Below, in pieces: positions 26,045 through 34,564 of a DNA stretch of 64,000 nt. Origin of the DNA: Paenibacillus cremeus. GTDB taxonomy: Bacteria; Bacillota; Bacilli; Paenibacillales; NBRC-103111. Position numbers and translations under genes: made by a program. The notes beneath the pieces are model-generated. The model was not told where the DNA came from. It saw only the letters and a program-made list of their open reading frames with translations, and ran no database searches. The stretch lies in the NCBI RefSeq assembly GCF_007786445.1, contig NZ_VNJI01000013.1, positions 94,719 through 158,718 of the forward strand. Reading direction: 5' to 3'. The number at the start of each line of letters is the position of its first letter. The stretch's first letter is position 1.

Positions 26045-26485
26045 CATGGCATTAAACACCTGCGTGTCCAGCTTTTCAGCCGCACGCTTGTCATAAGTTT
26101 TTTCGTATTCGGGGGCAACGGAGATGCGGGCTCCATAGAACATCGCATCACGAACCGCTGTAATGGCAATATCAAAGCATGCCAGTTTGAAAGGAACCTC
26201 GTCCAGAGCCTCGGTAACGAGCCGGGCATTGCCGTAAATGGCATGAACCGATCCCGCGCCGATGACTGTGAGGTTGACAAGCGGATTTTGGCGAAGATTC
26301 GCCACAATGCGCGAGCGCTGGTCGACAGCAAAGCGCACGGTGCCCTCATCCTTGGCAAAAAGCCAAGAAATGGAATTCATGCCGGGTCCGCCGGTTTCAT
26401 GATCGATGGTGCTAAGAAGTGCGAACGTTTCTTGTTGCAGTAGTTCGAAGAGCTGCTCGGATAAAGCTGTGATCGTTTCGGCCAT
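26033..26485 (-). CDS. Pyridoxamine 5'-phosphate oxidase-like flavin-binding protein (YlaL-like)
   Basis: A 150-aa split-barrel protein. It shows LLQQETFALLSTIDHETGGP, NSISWLFAKDEGTVRFAVDQ and SRIVANLRQNPLVNLTVIG, the conserved core of the PNPOx-like family that includes YlaL of the ylaJKL region. The catalytic role is unknown; such proteins bind FMN, F420 or heme. It is preceded by a good ribosome binding site and an extended -10 promoter. Neighbourhood with ylaJ and ylaK supports the YlaL label. Confidence 0.75.
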   Translation of the reverse strand: MAETITALSEQLFELLQQETFALLSTIDHETGGPGMNSISWLFAKDEGTVRFAVDQRSRIVANLRQNPLVNLTVIGAGSVHAIYGNARLVTEALDEVPFKLACFDIAITAVRDAMFYGARISVAPEYEKTYDKRAAEKLDTQVFNAMKKA

Positions 26486-26537
26486 GGATTCCCCTCCTAC
26501 TTCGAAAGCATCGCAGATATGAGTTGTTGCTAATATT

Positions 26538-26546
26538 ATTATAGCA
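26538..26546 (-). promoter_or_regulatory. Extended -10 promoter of the YlaL-like gene
   Basis: TGCTATAAT reads toward the gene, an extended -10 with perfect TATAAT, about 50 bases upstream of the start. No good -35 is seen at 17 bases, as is common with extended -10 elements. Confidence 0.5.
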
Positions 26547-26636
26547 CAGCAATGGACTGCCAGCCATAATCGGTTATCACGTACACTCCCTTCAAATCTG
26601 GATAATTTATTTTATCAAAAGATGAAGGGTTATATG

Positions 26637-26909
26637 TCATTCATTGTATTTCGGATTGGAATTAATGTCTTCCAGCAGCTGATCCGCGGCTTCACGGTCG
26701 AATTTTTGGTTGACGGATTGTCCGCCGGTCTCATACAAAATATGATAGGCCATGTCGTCCGCTGTCACAGAAAACCGGTTCAGACCATGGTCCTCCCGTA
26801 AGATCAGCTCGAAGAAATCCCGGGTTTCTCTAGCCGCATTATCCTCAGGTCTGGCCTCGGAGACAATGCTGATTTGCAGCCAATTGAACAGCGCGTCGCG
26901 CAATTGCAC
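26637..26909 (-). CDS. Hypothetical small protein
   Basis: A 90-aa acidic protein starting at GTG with GAGG just upstream. It follows the 26916 gene by 6 bases, so the two are probably co-translated. It is predicted soluble with helices (LRDALFNWLQISIVSEARP, ETRDFFELILREDHGL) and ends DQLLEDINSNPKYNE. I do not recognise the family with certainty. It sits between ylaH and the YlaL-like gene. Confidence 0.65.
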   Translation of the reverse strand: MQLRDALFNWLQISIVSEARPEDNAARETRDFFELILREDHGLNRFSVTADDMAYHILYETGGQSVNQKFDREAADQLLEDINSNPKYNE

Positions 26910-26915
26910 TTAACC

Positions 26916-27380
26916 TCAATCCTCTCTTAGCAAAATGACTTGCAAGCCCTGCCGCAGCCAGCCTTCCATCGCTTGCAGCCAAGGCGTAGAGTCCTCCTCA
27001 AGCTGAGCTTGCTCCAACAGAACAAAAGCCGCCTGAGGCGAGAGCAGCCGGTTCAAGTACGCCTCTGCACAGTGCGACAGCGGCCAGGCCGACACCTCCT
27101 CGTACGAGGAGGCATAGTACTCATACTGTTCTTCGGCGATAAGCCGAATATCTCCTTCTTGCGCTAACAAGAAAGGCAGCTCCTCCACCCCGCATGCAGC
27201 CGAAACCTCATCACTGAGCAGCAAAGCCGCTTTGAAAACTAGCAGCAGCCGAGGATGGATGCTTTGCAGTCCGCTGACAAACCGCTCCCTCCGCTCAGAT
27301 TGCTCCAGCAGCAGTCGTTCCGAGAGCAACTGCGCTTCCGTCCCGCTCCACTGCACCGGTACAAGCCAAAAATGGGCCAT
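26916..27380 (-). CDS. Hypothetical protein
   Basis: A 154-aa protein starting at the ATG 27380 (MAHFWLVPVQW), which has AGGTGG 8 bases upstream; a GTG four codons earlier is less well placed. Leu/Glu-rich, mostly helical, no signal or membrane segment. It contains QSIHPRLLLVFKAALLLSDE and PLSHCAEAYLNRLLSPQAAF. Not recognised. It is in a run ylaH-this gene-26637 gene, all minus with gaps under 20 bases, so a small operon is likely. Confidence 0.65.
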   Translation of the reverse strand: MAHFWLVPVQWSGTEAQLLSERLLLEQSERRERFVSGLQSIHPRLLLVFKAALLLSDEVSAACGVEELPFLLAQEGDIRLIAEEQYEYYASSYEEVSAWPLSHCAEAYLNRLLSPQAAFVLLEQAQLEEDSTPWLQAMEGWLRQGLQVILLRED

Positions 27381-27398
27381 TCGCTTCCCCACCTCTGC

Positions 27399-27668
27399 TT
27401 ATTTTTTTGCCGCCCGATCTTGAAAGAAATAACGGATTTTCACCATGAACATCAGCGCTACCGCAACGCTCATGCTGAGCACGATCGGCAGCCCCGCTAA
27501 TTGGAAAAACAGCAGCATCAACGAGCCTAATCCCAGCATCAAATAAATAATGGCAGCTTTCAAAACCGGCAGTCTTCGTGTACGGAATACTTTATTGTAT
27601 ACATAAGTAATCAGTACGAAAATCAATATGTACGCAATCCAAGGATGCGTTCCTAACCATTCCGTCAT
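27399..27668 (-). CDS. ylaH: YlaH-like membrane protein
   Basis: An 89-aa protein with three hydrophobic segments (about 9-22, 33-53, 58-76). It contains the YlaH-like family features: YILIFVLITYVYNKVFRTRRLP, split by a basic turn, and the second-half LMFMVKIRYFFQDRA. It lies just downstream of typA, as ylaH does downstream of ylaG (typA) in B. subtilis, but after a terminator. Function unknown. Confidence 0.78.
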   Translation of the reverse strand: MTEWLGTHPWIAYILIFVLITYVYNKVFRTRRLPVLKAAIIYLMLGLGSLMLLFFQLAGLPIVLSMSVAVALMFMVKIRYFFQDRAAKK

Positions 27669-27693
27669 TGATAGTACCTCCTAGCCTGCAAAG

Positions 27694-27719
27694 AAAAGCC
27701 CTGAGCAATCAGAGCTTTT
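27694..27719 (-). terminator. Intrinsic terminator after typA
   Basis: Stem AAAAGCTCTGA/TCAGGGCTTTT around TTGC, read in the minus direction, followed by TTTTC. Confidence 0.75.
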
Positions 27720-27744
27720 CCATGGGCTTATATTAGGCAGTCGA

Positions 27745-29592
27745 TTAAACGCCGGCTTCCGCCATTTTGCGGTGCTTCTCCGCACGCTCGCGCTCGCTCT
27801 TATTCAAGATCTTCTTGCGCAGGCGAATCGACTTGGGTGTAATTTCACAATACTCATCATCGTTCAAATACTCGAGTGCTTGCTCCAGCGAGTACAGACG
27901 AGGAGTCTTCATCTTCACCGTATCTTCCTTCGTAGCCGAACGGACGTTGGTGAGCTGCTTCTCTTTACAAATGTTAACGATGATGTCGTTATCGCGGGTA
28001 TGCTCGCCGACGATCATCCCTTCGTATACTTCCGTACCCGGCTCAACAAACAAGGTGCCGCGGTCTTCAACGGACAAAATACCATACAGCGTCGAGCTGC
28101 CGGTTTCGCTGGAAACCAATACGCCCTCATGACGTCCGCCTACGTTGCTGCCCGCATATGGTCCATAGCTGTCGAACGCGTGGTTCAAAATCCCGTAGCC
28201 GCGCGTCAGGGTCAAGAAGTACGTCCGGTATCCGATCAAGCCGCGTGCTGGAATCAAGAACTCCAGACGGACGTTGCCGGTGCCGTTGTTGATCATGTTG
28301 ACCATTTCCGCTTTGCGTGTTCCAAGGCTCTCCATAACGGCGCCCATGCTGTCTTCCGGTACGTCGATGATCAAGCGCTCGATTGGCTCCATCTTCTGGC
28401 CCTCGATTTGCTTAATGATAACTTCCGGCTTCGACACCTGCAGCTCAAAGCCTTCGCGGCGCATATTCTCAATCAGAATACCCAAGTGAAGCTCACCGCG
28501 GCCAGATACGATAAAGGCATCCGGACTCTCGGTTTCATCCACGCGCAAGCTGACGTCCGTCTCCAGCTCTTTCATCAGACGCTCACGCAGTTTGCGGGAG
28601 GTTACCCATTTCCCTTCGCGGCCGGCAAATGGACTATTGTTCACGAGGAACGTCATTTGCAGCGTCGGTTCATCAATCTTGAGAACTGGAAGCGCCTCAG
28701 GGTTCGCAGGATCAGCCAAAGTTTCACCGATGTTGATGTCCTTGATCCCTGCAATCGCTACGATGTCACCTGCGCCTGCTTCTTCAATCTCCAAACGCTT
28801 CAAGCCTTGGAAGCCGAACAGCTTCTCAATCCGTGCTTGCTTCGTTTGCCCCTCGCGATTAATTACAGCAATAGGTTGGCCTTGGCGAACAACGCCGCGG
28901 TTAACACGACCAATCGCGATGCGGCCCAAATATTCGTTGTAATCCATCAGGGTAACCAAGAACTGCAGCGGCTCATCCACGCTCTCCGTTGGAGAAGGCA
29001 TGTGGCTGATGATCGTTTCGTAGAGCGCCTGCATGTTATCTTCTTGCTTCTCCGGATCGGAATCCATGCTGGAGGTTCCCATCAAAGCAGAGGCGTACAC
29101 CACTGGGAAATCCAGCTGGTCATCGTTCGCGCCAAGCTCGATGAACAAGTCAAGGACCTCGTCAACCACTTCCGCTGGGCGTGCGTTCGGACGGTCGATT
29201 TTGTTCACGACTACGACTGGCGTCAGGTTTTGCTCGAGCGCTTTGCGCAATACGAATTTCGTTTGCGGCATCGTACCTTCGAAGGCATCAACGACAAGCA
29301 GTACGCCGTCAACCATCTTCATGATCCGCTCTACTTCACCGCCGAAGTCGGCGTGTCCAGGCGTATCTACGATATTAATTAAGAAATCCTTGTATTTAAT
29401 CGCTGTGTTCTTTGCCAAAATGGTAATGCCGCGTTCGCGCTCCAGATCGTTCGAATCCATCGCGCGTTCTTGTACGGCTTCGTTCTCGCGGAATGTCCCG
29501 GACTGCTGAAGCAGTTTGTCTACGAGTGTCGTTTTACCATGGTCAACGTGAGCGATGATGGCGATATTGCGAATCTTATCTCTTGAATGCAT
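27745..29592 (-). CDS. typA: Ribosome-associated GTPase TypA/BipA
   Basis: Translational GTPase that binds the ribosome and helps 50S assembly and stress adaptation. The 615 aa show G1 AHVDHGKTT, G2-G3 RERGITIL and DTPGHADFGGEV, G4 NKIDRP, the EF-G-like domains, and the conserved C-terminal blocks GRGELHLGILIENMRREG and GLIGYRTYFLTLTRGYG. The length is typical. The 239-base upstream gap holds a promoter and a leader hairpin. Confidence 0.96.
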   Translation of the reverse strand: MHSRDKIRNIAIIAHVDHGKTTLVDKLLQQSGTFRENEAVQERAMDSNDLERERGITILAKNTAIKYKDFLINIVDTPGHADFGGEVERIMKMVDGVLLVVDAFEGTMPQTKFVLRKALEQNLTPVVVVNKIDRPNARPAEVVDEVLDLFIELGANDDQLDFPVVYASALMGTSSMDSDPEKQEDNMQALYETIISHMPSPTESVDEPLQFLVTLMDYNEYLGRIAIGRVNRGVVRQGQPIAVINREGQTKQARIEKLFGFQGLKRLEIEEAGAGDIVAIAGIKDINIGETLADPANPEALPVLKIDEPTLQMTFLVNNSPFAGREGKWVTSRKLRERLMKELETDVSLRVDETESPDAFIVSGRGELHLGILIENMRREGFELQVSKPEVIIKQIEGQKMEPIERLIIDVPEDSMGAVMESLGTRKAEMVNMINNGTGNVRLEFLIPARGLIGYRTYFLTLTRGYGILNHAFDSYGPYAGSNVGGRHEGVLVSSETGSSTLYGILSVEDRGTLFVEPGTEVYEGMIVGEHTRDNDIIVNICKEKQLTNVRSATKEDTVKMKTPRLYSLEQALEYLNDDEYCEITPKSIRLRKKILNKSERERAEKHRKMAEAGV

Positions 29593-29678
29593 TAGTCAAT
29601 AACCCTCTCTTCAAGTATGGCTTGGAATTCGCGTAAAAGCTCTGACGTAGCCTTGGCAGCGAAAGCCGTTCATAAAAG

Positions 29679-29707
29679 AAGCGCCGGACGTAAGCGCCGA
29701 CGCTTCA
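29679..29707 (-). promoter_or_regulatory. Hairpin at the 5' end of the typA leader
   Basis: Ten-pair stem (GAAGCGTCGG with CCGGCGCTTC, one G-U) around a 9-base loop, followed by TTTTAT in the typA direction. It starts about 5 bases after the predicted +1. It could be a 5' mRNA stabiliser, an attenuator, or the terminator of terC read-through. Confidence 0.6.
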
Positions 29708-29718
29708 ATTCAAAGTTC

Positions 29719-29747
29719 ATTATACGGTCAATCGCCTGAAAACGCAA
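29719..29747 (-). promoter_or_regulatory. Predicted sigma-A promoter of typA
   Basis: TTGCGT (29742-29747), 17-base spacer, perfect TATAAT (29719-29724). The rest of the 29593-29830 gap has no gene. Confidence 0.5.
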
Positions 29748-29830
29748 GAAACTGACAACATTTTAACATAGTGTTTACAGAACCCGCCGAAAATATTCGC
29801 AATTTGATCACGAATTTACAAAATTACGAT

Positions 29831-30493
29831 TTAGGAGTGCTTCGGGCTCAGCACAAACTTTTTTACCAGGCCAGAACCGATAACAATGACCGTCGTCAAT
29901 ACCGGCACTACAAAATGGGAGATGCCATCCAGCAGCATATGCGAGACCTTTTCGTCCGCAATGAACATCTCACCTGAAGTATAACCCAGAATCCCAGCTC
30001 CGATGTAGATGAGAATCGGGAACTTTTTGAGCAAATTAACTACGAGATTGCTTCCCCAGATAATAATGGGCACGCTGAGACCGATCCCCAGAATGATGAC
30101 CCCGATCTCGCCTTGGGCTTTCGCTGCAATCGCCAGTACGTTGTCCAAACTCATGACGAAGTCGGCCACGATGATCGTCCAGATTGCTTTACCGAGCGTC
30201 GATGCTTCTTTTACATTCGAATGATCCTCATCATCGATCAGCAGCTTGATCGCAATCCACAGCAGCAATAACGAACCTATGGTCTGAATGTACGGGATGT
30301 CCAAAATAAAGACCGCAATAATCGTCAGCACGACGCGCAGCCCGATGGCACCGAAGGCACCCCACCAGATCGCTTGCTTGCGCTGGGCGGTAGGCAGGTT
30401 ACGGCTTGCCAGCGCAATAACTACGGCGTTATCCCCGCTCAAAACGATATTGATCAGCATGATTTGCAAAAATAAAACGAACCAATCCCACAT
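29831..30493 (-). CDS. TerC-family membrane protein (YjbE/YkoY type)
   Basis: A 220-aa integral membrane protein with about seven helices. It has the TerC hallmarks NIVLSGDNAVVIALA (near 15-29) and DFVMSLDNVLAIAAKA (near 111-126), whose acidic residues in the membrane fit metal binding. Family members of this type act in manganese export or metallation of secreted enzymes. The 36 bases before the start leave no room for a yybP-ykoY manganese riboswitch. It follows thiI closely and may be co-transcribed with it. Confidence 0.85.
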   Translation of the reverse strand: MWDWFVLFLQIMLINIVLSGDNAVVIALASRNLPTAQRKQAIWWGAFGAIGLRVVLTIIAVFILDIPYIQTIGSLLLLWIAIKLLIDDEDHSNVKEASTLGKAIWTIIVADFVMSLDNVLAIAAKAQGEIGVIILGIGLSVPIIIWGSNLVVNLLKKFPILIYIGAGILGYTSGEMFIADEKVSHMLLDGISHFVVPVLTTVIVIGSGLVKKFVLSPKHS

Positions 30494-30529
30494 GGTACAA
30501 AAACCCTCCTAAAATGTTAGCCCTATAAA

Positions 30530-31738
30530 TTAGAAAAATGAGGAAAACGGATCGTTCGCTTCCTGCTTGGTGTCGATCCATACCGATTCGGTACGGAGAA
30601 CCGCGTCGTTCAGCGCTTCTTCAAGCCAAGGCATGCCCGATTCGATGCTCTCGATCACCTTCATATTCGGATTGGTGCTGGGGCTGGGCGGTAAGAACAA
30701 GGTACAGCAATCCTCGTACGGCAAAATGGACAATTCGAACGTATCGATGGATTGGGCGATGTCGATGATCTCCTGCTTTTCCATGCAAATCAGCGGCCGG
30801 ATCAGCGGCAGATGGACAACGCTCCCGATAGCATTCATGCTGGCCAGCGTTTGGCTGGCTACCTGCCCGAGACTTTCGCCGGTTACGAGGGCTCCTGCTT
30901 CATGGCTTTCCGCCAGCTTTTGAGCAATTCGCATCATCGCCCGGCGAAGCAGCGTGATCAGCAAATTTTTATTATAGGCCTGATGAATTCGCGTTTGGAC
31001 GTCGGTAAACGGCACCATATGCAGCCTGATTGACCCTGAATAGCCGCTCAGCTTCGCCGCCAGGTCTTTCACCTTCTGCTGCGATCTTTCGCTTGTGAAC
31101 GGGTAGCTGTGGAAATGCACGGCTTCAATTCGCAAGCCTTGACGCATAGCCAAATAACCGGCTATCGGGCTGTCAATCCCGCCGGAGAGCATGAGCATCG
31201 CTTTGCCGTTGGACCCAATCGGAAAACCGCCCGCTCCTCGCTCCACAGCACAATAAATCAGCGCCTCCTGCTCGCGCAGTTCAACTCTCAGCTCTACTTC
31301 CGGACGCTTCACATCTACCTTGAGCGCAGGAAACGCCCGCAGCACATGCCCGCCGATCTCCCGGTTCAGCTCCTGGGAATCCATCGGGAAGCTCTTGTTC
31401 GCACGCCGCACATTCACTTTAAACGTTACCGGCGGCTGCTCTATGGAATGCATCACCTGTAAAGCCATTTGCTTCATCTGTCCCAGCTCAAGCTCTGCAG
31501 TGTATACAGGGCTGAACGACGTAATACCGAATACTTTACGCAGCAGCGGGACAATCGTTTCATAATCTGTTCCATTTAATCGAAGCGTGATCCGTCCGAA
31601 CTCTTTCGTATATTTAATAACGGGGTAAGGCCGCAGCACTTTCCGTACCTGCTCCAGCACCATTTTTTCAAATCGATGCCGGTTGCGCCCCTTTAATGTC
31701 AGCTCTCCTAGCCGGAGAACGACTTGCTCGGGTTTCAT
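30530..31738 (-). CDS. thiI: tRNA 4-thiouridine synthase ThiI
   Basis: Uses persulfide sulfur from a cysteine desulfurase to make s4U8 in tRNA. The 402 aa show the N-terminal ferredoxin-like and THUMP domains (RLGELTLKGRNRHRFE, RANKSFPMDSQELNREIGG), the PP-loop SGGIDSPIAGYLAM, and the downstream TGESLGQVASQTLASM. There is no C-terminal rhodanese extension, so it is the short Bacillus-type enzyme. The start overlaps the stop of the cysteine desulfurase gene by 4 bases. Confidence 0.95.
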   Translation of the reverse strand: MKPEQVVLRLGELTLKGRNRHRFEKMVLEQVRKVLRPYPVIKYTKEFGRITLRLNGTDYETIVPLLRKVFGITSFSPVYTAELELGQMKQMALQVMHSIEQPPVTFKVNVRRANKSFPMDSQELNREIGGHVLRAFPALKVDVKRPEVELRVELREQEALIYCAVERGAGGFPIGSNGKAMLMLSGGIDSPIAGYLAMRQGLRIEAVHFHSYPFTSERSQQKVKDLAAKLSGYSGSIRLHMVPFTDVQTRIHQAYNKNLLITLLRRAMMRIAQKLAESHEAGALVTGESLGQVASQTLASMNAIGSVVHLPLIRPLICMEKQEIIDIAQSIDTFELSILPYEDCCTLFLPPSPSTNPNMKVIESIESGMPWLEEALNDAVLRTESVWIDTKQEANDPFSSFF

Positions 31739-32910
31739 AGCTTTCCTCCGTCCTTCTCACGTCGCGCTGCGCTTGGCAGCAAATTCGTTACAACCTCCTG
31801 AAGCACCCTGCAAAAACGGTCGATGTCCTCCGGTGAATGCTGCAGCGAATAGCTGAGTCGGATGCCGCTCGTGGCCACCTCTCTCCGGCAGCCCATGGCT
31901 TCCAGCACCCGGCTTGGCTTTTCTGCCCCCGAGGAGCAGGCGGAACGCGTCGAAACATAGATGCCGTGCTGTTCTAAAGCATGTACGAGAACCTCGGACT
32001 TCATACCCGGGAACGAAAAATGAACGATCTGCGGGGCCATATCCTCAGCATTCGTAGAGCCGTTCAGCACCAGCTCGGGGATCTGGGCAATACAATTGAC
32101 CAGCTTTCGGCGAATGGCTGCTGTATGCTCTGCAAATTTCGGCTGCTGCTCCACCGCCATCCGGACCGCCTTAGCCATGCCCACGATGGATGGGACATTT
32201 TCCGTGCCGGAGCGAAGCCCATCCTCTTGACCGCCTCCGAGCATCAGCGGCTCCAGCTCGACTCCGCGGCGGCAATAGAGAAAGCCGATGCCTTTCGGAC
32301 CGCGCAGCTTGTGTGCCGCTCCCGTCATCAGATCCACGCCAAGCTGCTCAGGAACGACCGGCAGCTTGCCGATCGCTTGCACGGCGTCGACATGAAACAG
32401 CGTCTTCGGCCGACTGCGCAGCAGGCGTCCAATCTCGGCTATCGGCTGGATGCGGCCCATTTCATTGTTGACGAACATGATACTGACTACCGTCGTATCC
32501 TCGGTCAGCGCTTGCTTCAGCGCGTCCAGCTCCACCACCCCTGTGCTGTCCACCGGCAAATAAGTCACTTGAAAGCCTTCCTGCTCCAGCTGACGAAAGG
32601 TTTCATAAACCGAAGCATGCTCGACCGCCGTTGTAATCAGCCGATTGCCTCTCGAACGGTACCGGTACGCTGCGCCGCGAATCGCCAGATTGTTGCTTTC
32701 CGTTCCTCCCGAAGTAAACCGGACTTCCCCAGGCGTACAGCCCAGACTCGCTGCGATTGTTTCGCGTGCCCGGCGAACGAGCAATTCTGCTTCGACACCC
32801 AGCTTATGTATGGAGGATGGATTGCCGAAATACGACCTCATCACTTCCGTCATCGTATCGATTACTTCGTCATACATCGGCGTCGTCGCCGCATAATCCA
32901 AATAAAGCAA
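31735..32910 (-). CDS. Cysteine desulfurase (NifZ/IscS type), sulfur donor for ThiI
   Basis: PLP enzyme that moves sulfur from cysteine to ThiI. The 391 aa start at TTG with AGGAGGGG 6 bases upstream. Visible: LDYAATTP, SGGTESNNLAI, FHVDAVQA, the PLP-lysine region AAHKLRGPKGIGFLY, and the active-site loop STRSACSSGAEKPS with its catalytic Cys. Direct coupling to thiI matches the dedicated nifZ-thiI pair of B. subtilis. Confidence 0.93.
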   Translation of the reverse strand: MLYLDYAATTPMYDEVIDTMTEVMRSYFGNPSSIHKLGVEAELLVRRARETIAASLGCTPGEVRFTSGGTESNNLAIRGAAYRYRSRGNRLITTAVEHASVYETFRQLEQEGFQVTYLPVDSTGVVELDALKQALTEDTTVVSIMFVNNEMGRIQPIAEIGRLLRSRPKTLFHVDAVQAIGKLPVVPEQLGVDLMTGAAHKLRGPKGIGFLYCRRGVELEPLMLGGGQEDGLRSGTENVPSIVGMAKAVRMAVEQQPKFAEHTAAIRRKLVNCIAQIPELVLNGSTNAEDMAPQIVHFSFPGMKSEVLVHALEQHGIYVSTRSACSSGAEKPSRVLEAMGCRREVATSGIRLSYSLQHSPEDIDRFCRVLQEVVTNLLPSAARREKDGGKL

Positions 32911-32940
32911 TTGATTCCCCTCCTGTTCTGTTAAACGACG

Positions 32941-32994
32941 AAAAACAAGACCAACGCTTAAGCCCTTCGCTCGAAAGGCTTAAGATTGGTCTTG
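32941..32994 (-). terminator. Long intrinsic terminator after the lytic transglycosylase gene
   Basis: Arms spanning about 32946-32963 and 32977-32994 (CAAGACCAA with TTGGTCTTG, then TTAAGCC with GGCTTAA) followed by TTTTTC in the minus direction. Confidence 0.88.
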
Positions 32995-33003
32995 CGTCCG
33001 AAA

Positions 33004-33729
33004 CTACGCCTCGTAATGTTGCTTCAGCTGCATCACTTTACGGACATACTGCTGCGTCTCCGCAGGCAGCAAATGAAGCTTAGCTGAGAGATCACTGTCA
33101 TTGGTGATGCCCAGCCTGTCCACCCGCCCGGCACCTGCATTATAGGCCGCAAGCGCTGTAGCGTGATTCCCGTTATATTTCACCAGGAGGTCGGATAAGT
33201 GCCGTGTTCCTCCCTCGATGTTTTGCGCTGGATTGAATGGATCGGTTACACCGAGTCCTTGCCCTGTTGTATCCATCAGCTGCATCAGCCCTTTAGCTCC
33301 GGCACGGGATTCAGCTCTTGGGTTGAAAGAAGATTCCGCATCGATCACGGCTTTCACCAGGCTGGAGTCGACCCCGAATTTGCGGCTGGCGTTCTGAATC
33401 ATCGATTCAAATTCCGTTGGCTTGCTCGCGGCAAGCTGTTCCTGCATATAGCGATTGAGCGAAGCTGTGGCCGGACCGCTCAGTGCGCGATTCGTTATTC
33501 CGGAGGCCGGCGGGCCGCCAGTCGATAAGCTTGAAAGTTTTCCTAAGGCAGCTGAGGTTGTCGGCAATTGCTCCTGCTGTTGGGACAGCAAGCTGGACAA
33601 CAACGAAGAGAAATCATTATCCTCTTCACCGGAATCGGAGCTAACCGAATTCCCCGACGAAAGCAGGCTGGATTTACTTAAGATTTGCAGCTGCAGCATC
33701 TCTTTGATCGTTCTTGGATCGATTCCCAT
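33004..33729 (-). CDS. Lytic transglycosylase, SLT family
   Basis: Cleaves peptidoglycan to 1,6-anhydromuramyl products. I start it at the ATG 33729 (MGIDPRTIKEML) with AAAGGAG upstream; the longer frame to 33861 would run through the upstream gene's terminator and lacks a site. 241 aa: a Ser/Gln-rich N-terminal half without signal peptide, then the SLT domain (about 110-235) with the catalytic Glu in VIDAESSFNPRAES, GLMQLMDTTG, NPAQNIEGGTRHL and AAYNAGAGRV. The lack of a signal resembles B. subtilis YjbJ (CwlQ). Confidence 0.88.
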   Translation of the reverse strand: MGIDPRTIKEMLQLQILSKSSLLSSGNSVSSDSGEEDNDFSSLLSSLLSQQQEQLPTTSAALGKLSSLSTGGPPASGITNRALSGPATASLNRYMQEQLAASKPTEFESMIQNASRKFGVDSSLVKAVIDAESSFNPRAESRAGAKGLMQLMDTTGQGLGVTDPFNPAQNIEGGTRHLSDLLVKYNGNHATALAAYNAGAGRVDRLGITNDSDLSAKLHLLPAETQQYVRKVMQLKQHYEA

Positions 33730-33813
33730 CTTAGGTGAACTCCTTTTATGTAGGTACAAGCCTATTGTACACTGTTTCAAGCTTGTCATCCAGCCTAAAT
33801 CACCGAAATCGCA

Positions 33814-33840
33814 TAAAAAAAGCAGGCCATAACGGCCTGC
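33814..33840 (-). terminator. Intrinsic terminator
   Basis: GCAGGCC/GGCCTGC stem with TTTTTTT in the minus direction; ends the gene at 33854. Confidence 0.88.
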
Positions 33841-33853
33841 CCTTGCAGCTGCT

Positions 33854-34267
33854 TCAAGCATACAACGGAACTAAAATAAAATAGCCCGCTAAGGAAATGA
33901 GCCCCACAACGACCGCCCAAGCGCCAAGTCCCCGCACGCCCAGAAGAAAAGCGAAGAAACCCAGCACGGTCGAAACCGTCCCGAACAACGCGGGATACAC
34001 AAACAGCGAGAGTACGGACAACAGCAGTGCGGTAATGCCAAGCCAGCGATAGGATTGAGATCGAACCACCGGATTGGTGCTAGCAACAGAGTCCGGATCG
34101 TTCCATGCAGCCGGTTGAACCGGGGAGCCTACAAAGGGTACGGGTGTAATCTCAGCCGCGTACTCCTCATCTGCAATGGCGCCGGATTCCGTCTTAAGCT
34201 GATCCCGCTTGTAAATCTCAAGCGCTTCTTCGTGCTGCTGTGGTTCAGTCCTGCGAAAATCATCCAT
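33854..34267 (-). CDS. Small membrane protein with acidic N-terminal half
   Basis: 137 aa. The first 70 residues are charged and probably cytoplasmic (MDDFRRTEPQQHEEALEIYK). Then come three hydrophobic segments (about 75-92, 95-112, 116-135) with small-residue-rich turns (GVRGLGAWAVVVGLISL), a layout like DUF4190-type proteins. Function unknown. The adjacent DUF1540 gene is in the same direction 32 bases upstream. Confidence 0.65.
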   Translation of the reverse strand: MDDFRRTEPQQHEEALEIYKRDQLKTESGAIADEEYAAEITPVPFVGSPVQPAAWNDPDSVASTNPVVRSQSYRWLGITALLLSVLSLFVYPALFGTVSTVLGFFAFLLGVRGLGAWAVVVGLISLAGYFILVPLYA

Positions 34268-34299
34268 GACTGACGGTCACCTTCTCTCGAAAGTCCGAA

Positions 34300-34509
34300 T
34301 CACTTCGATTTCTTAGCCTCAAAGGTGTGACAACAGGTATTTCTTACGCTGGCTGCTTTGTCTTGGTGCTCTTCGAACTCCGCCGCGAATTCCGTATCGT
34401 AGCCTGCATTGGCATGCTGATCGATATCGATTTGAATCGATTTCGCGCTGCAGTTATTTCCCTGCGACCAATATTCACAGTTGGCAACACTGCATTTGAC
34501 GTCTGGCAT
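34300..34509 (-). CDS. DUF1540 small cysteine protein
   Basis: 69 aa from the ATG at 34509 (AGGTAGGGG upstream; a GTG three codons earlier is less well placed). Four of its five cysteines give the DUF1540 pattern: VKCSVANCEYW, NNCSA, and a late NTCCHTF. The domain probably binds a metal ion; the role is unknown, and DUF1540 genes are frequent in spore formers. Confidence 0.82.
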   Translation of the reverse strand: MPDVKCSVANCEYWSQGNNCSAKSIQIDIDQHANAGYDTEFAAEFEEHQDKAASVRNTCCHTFEAKKSK

Positions 34510-34564
34510 CGTGATCACCCCTACCTCAGCTTGCCCGGTTCAAATAGGAGCTATTCGATTTAAG

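Noticed and set aside
27772..29382. A 536-codon open frame on the plus strand opposite typA
   Set aside because: Codon-bias shadow of typA; no ribosome binding site, no recognisable domain, composition rich in His/Gln/Arg as expected of antisense frames.
30494..30529. Manganese riboswitch before the TerC gene
   Set aside because: Only 36 bases lie between thiI and terC, too short for a yybP-ykoY element.
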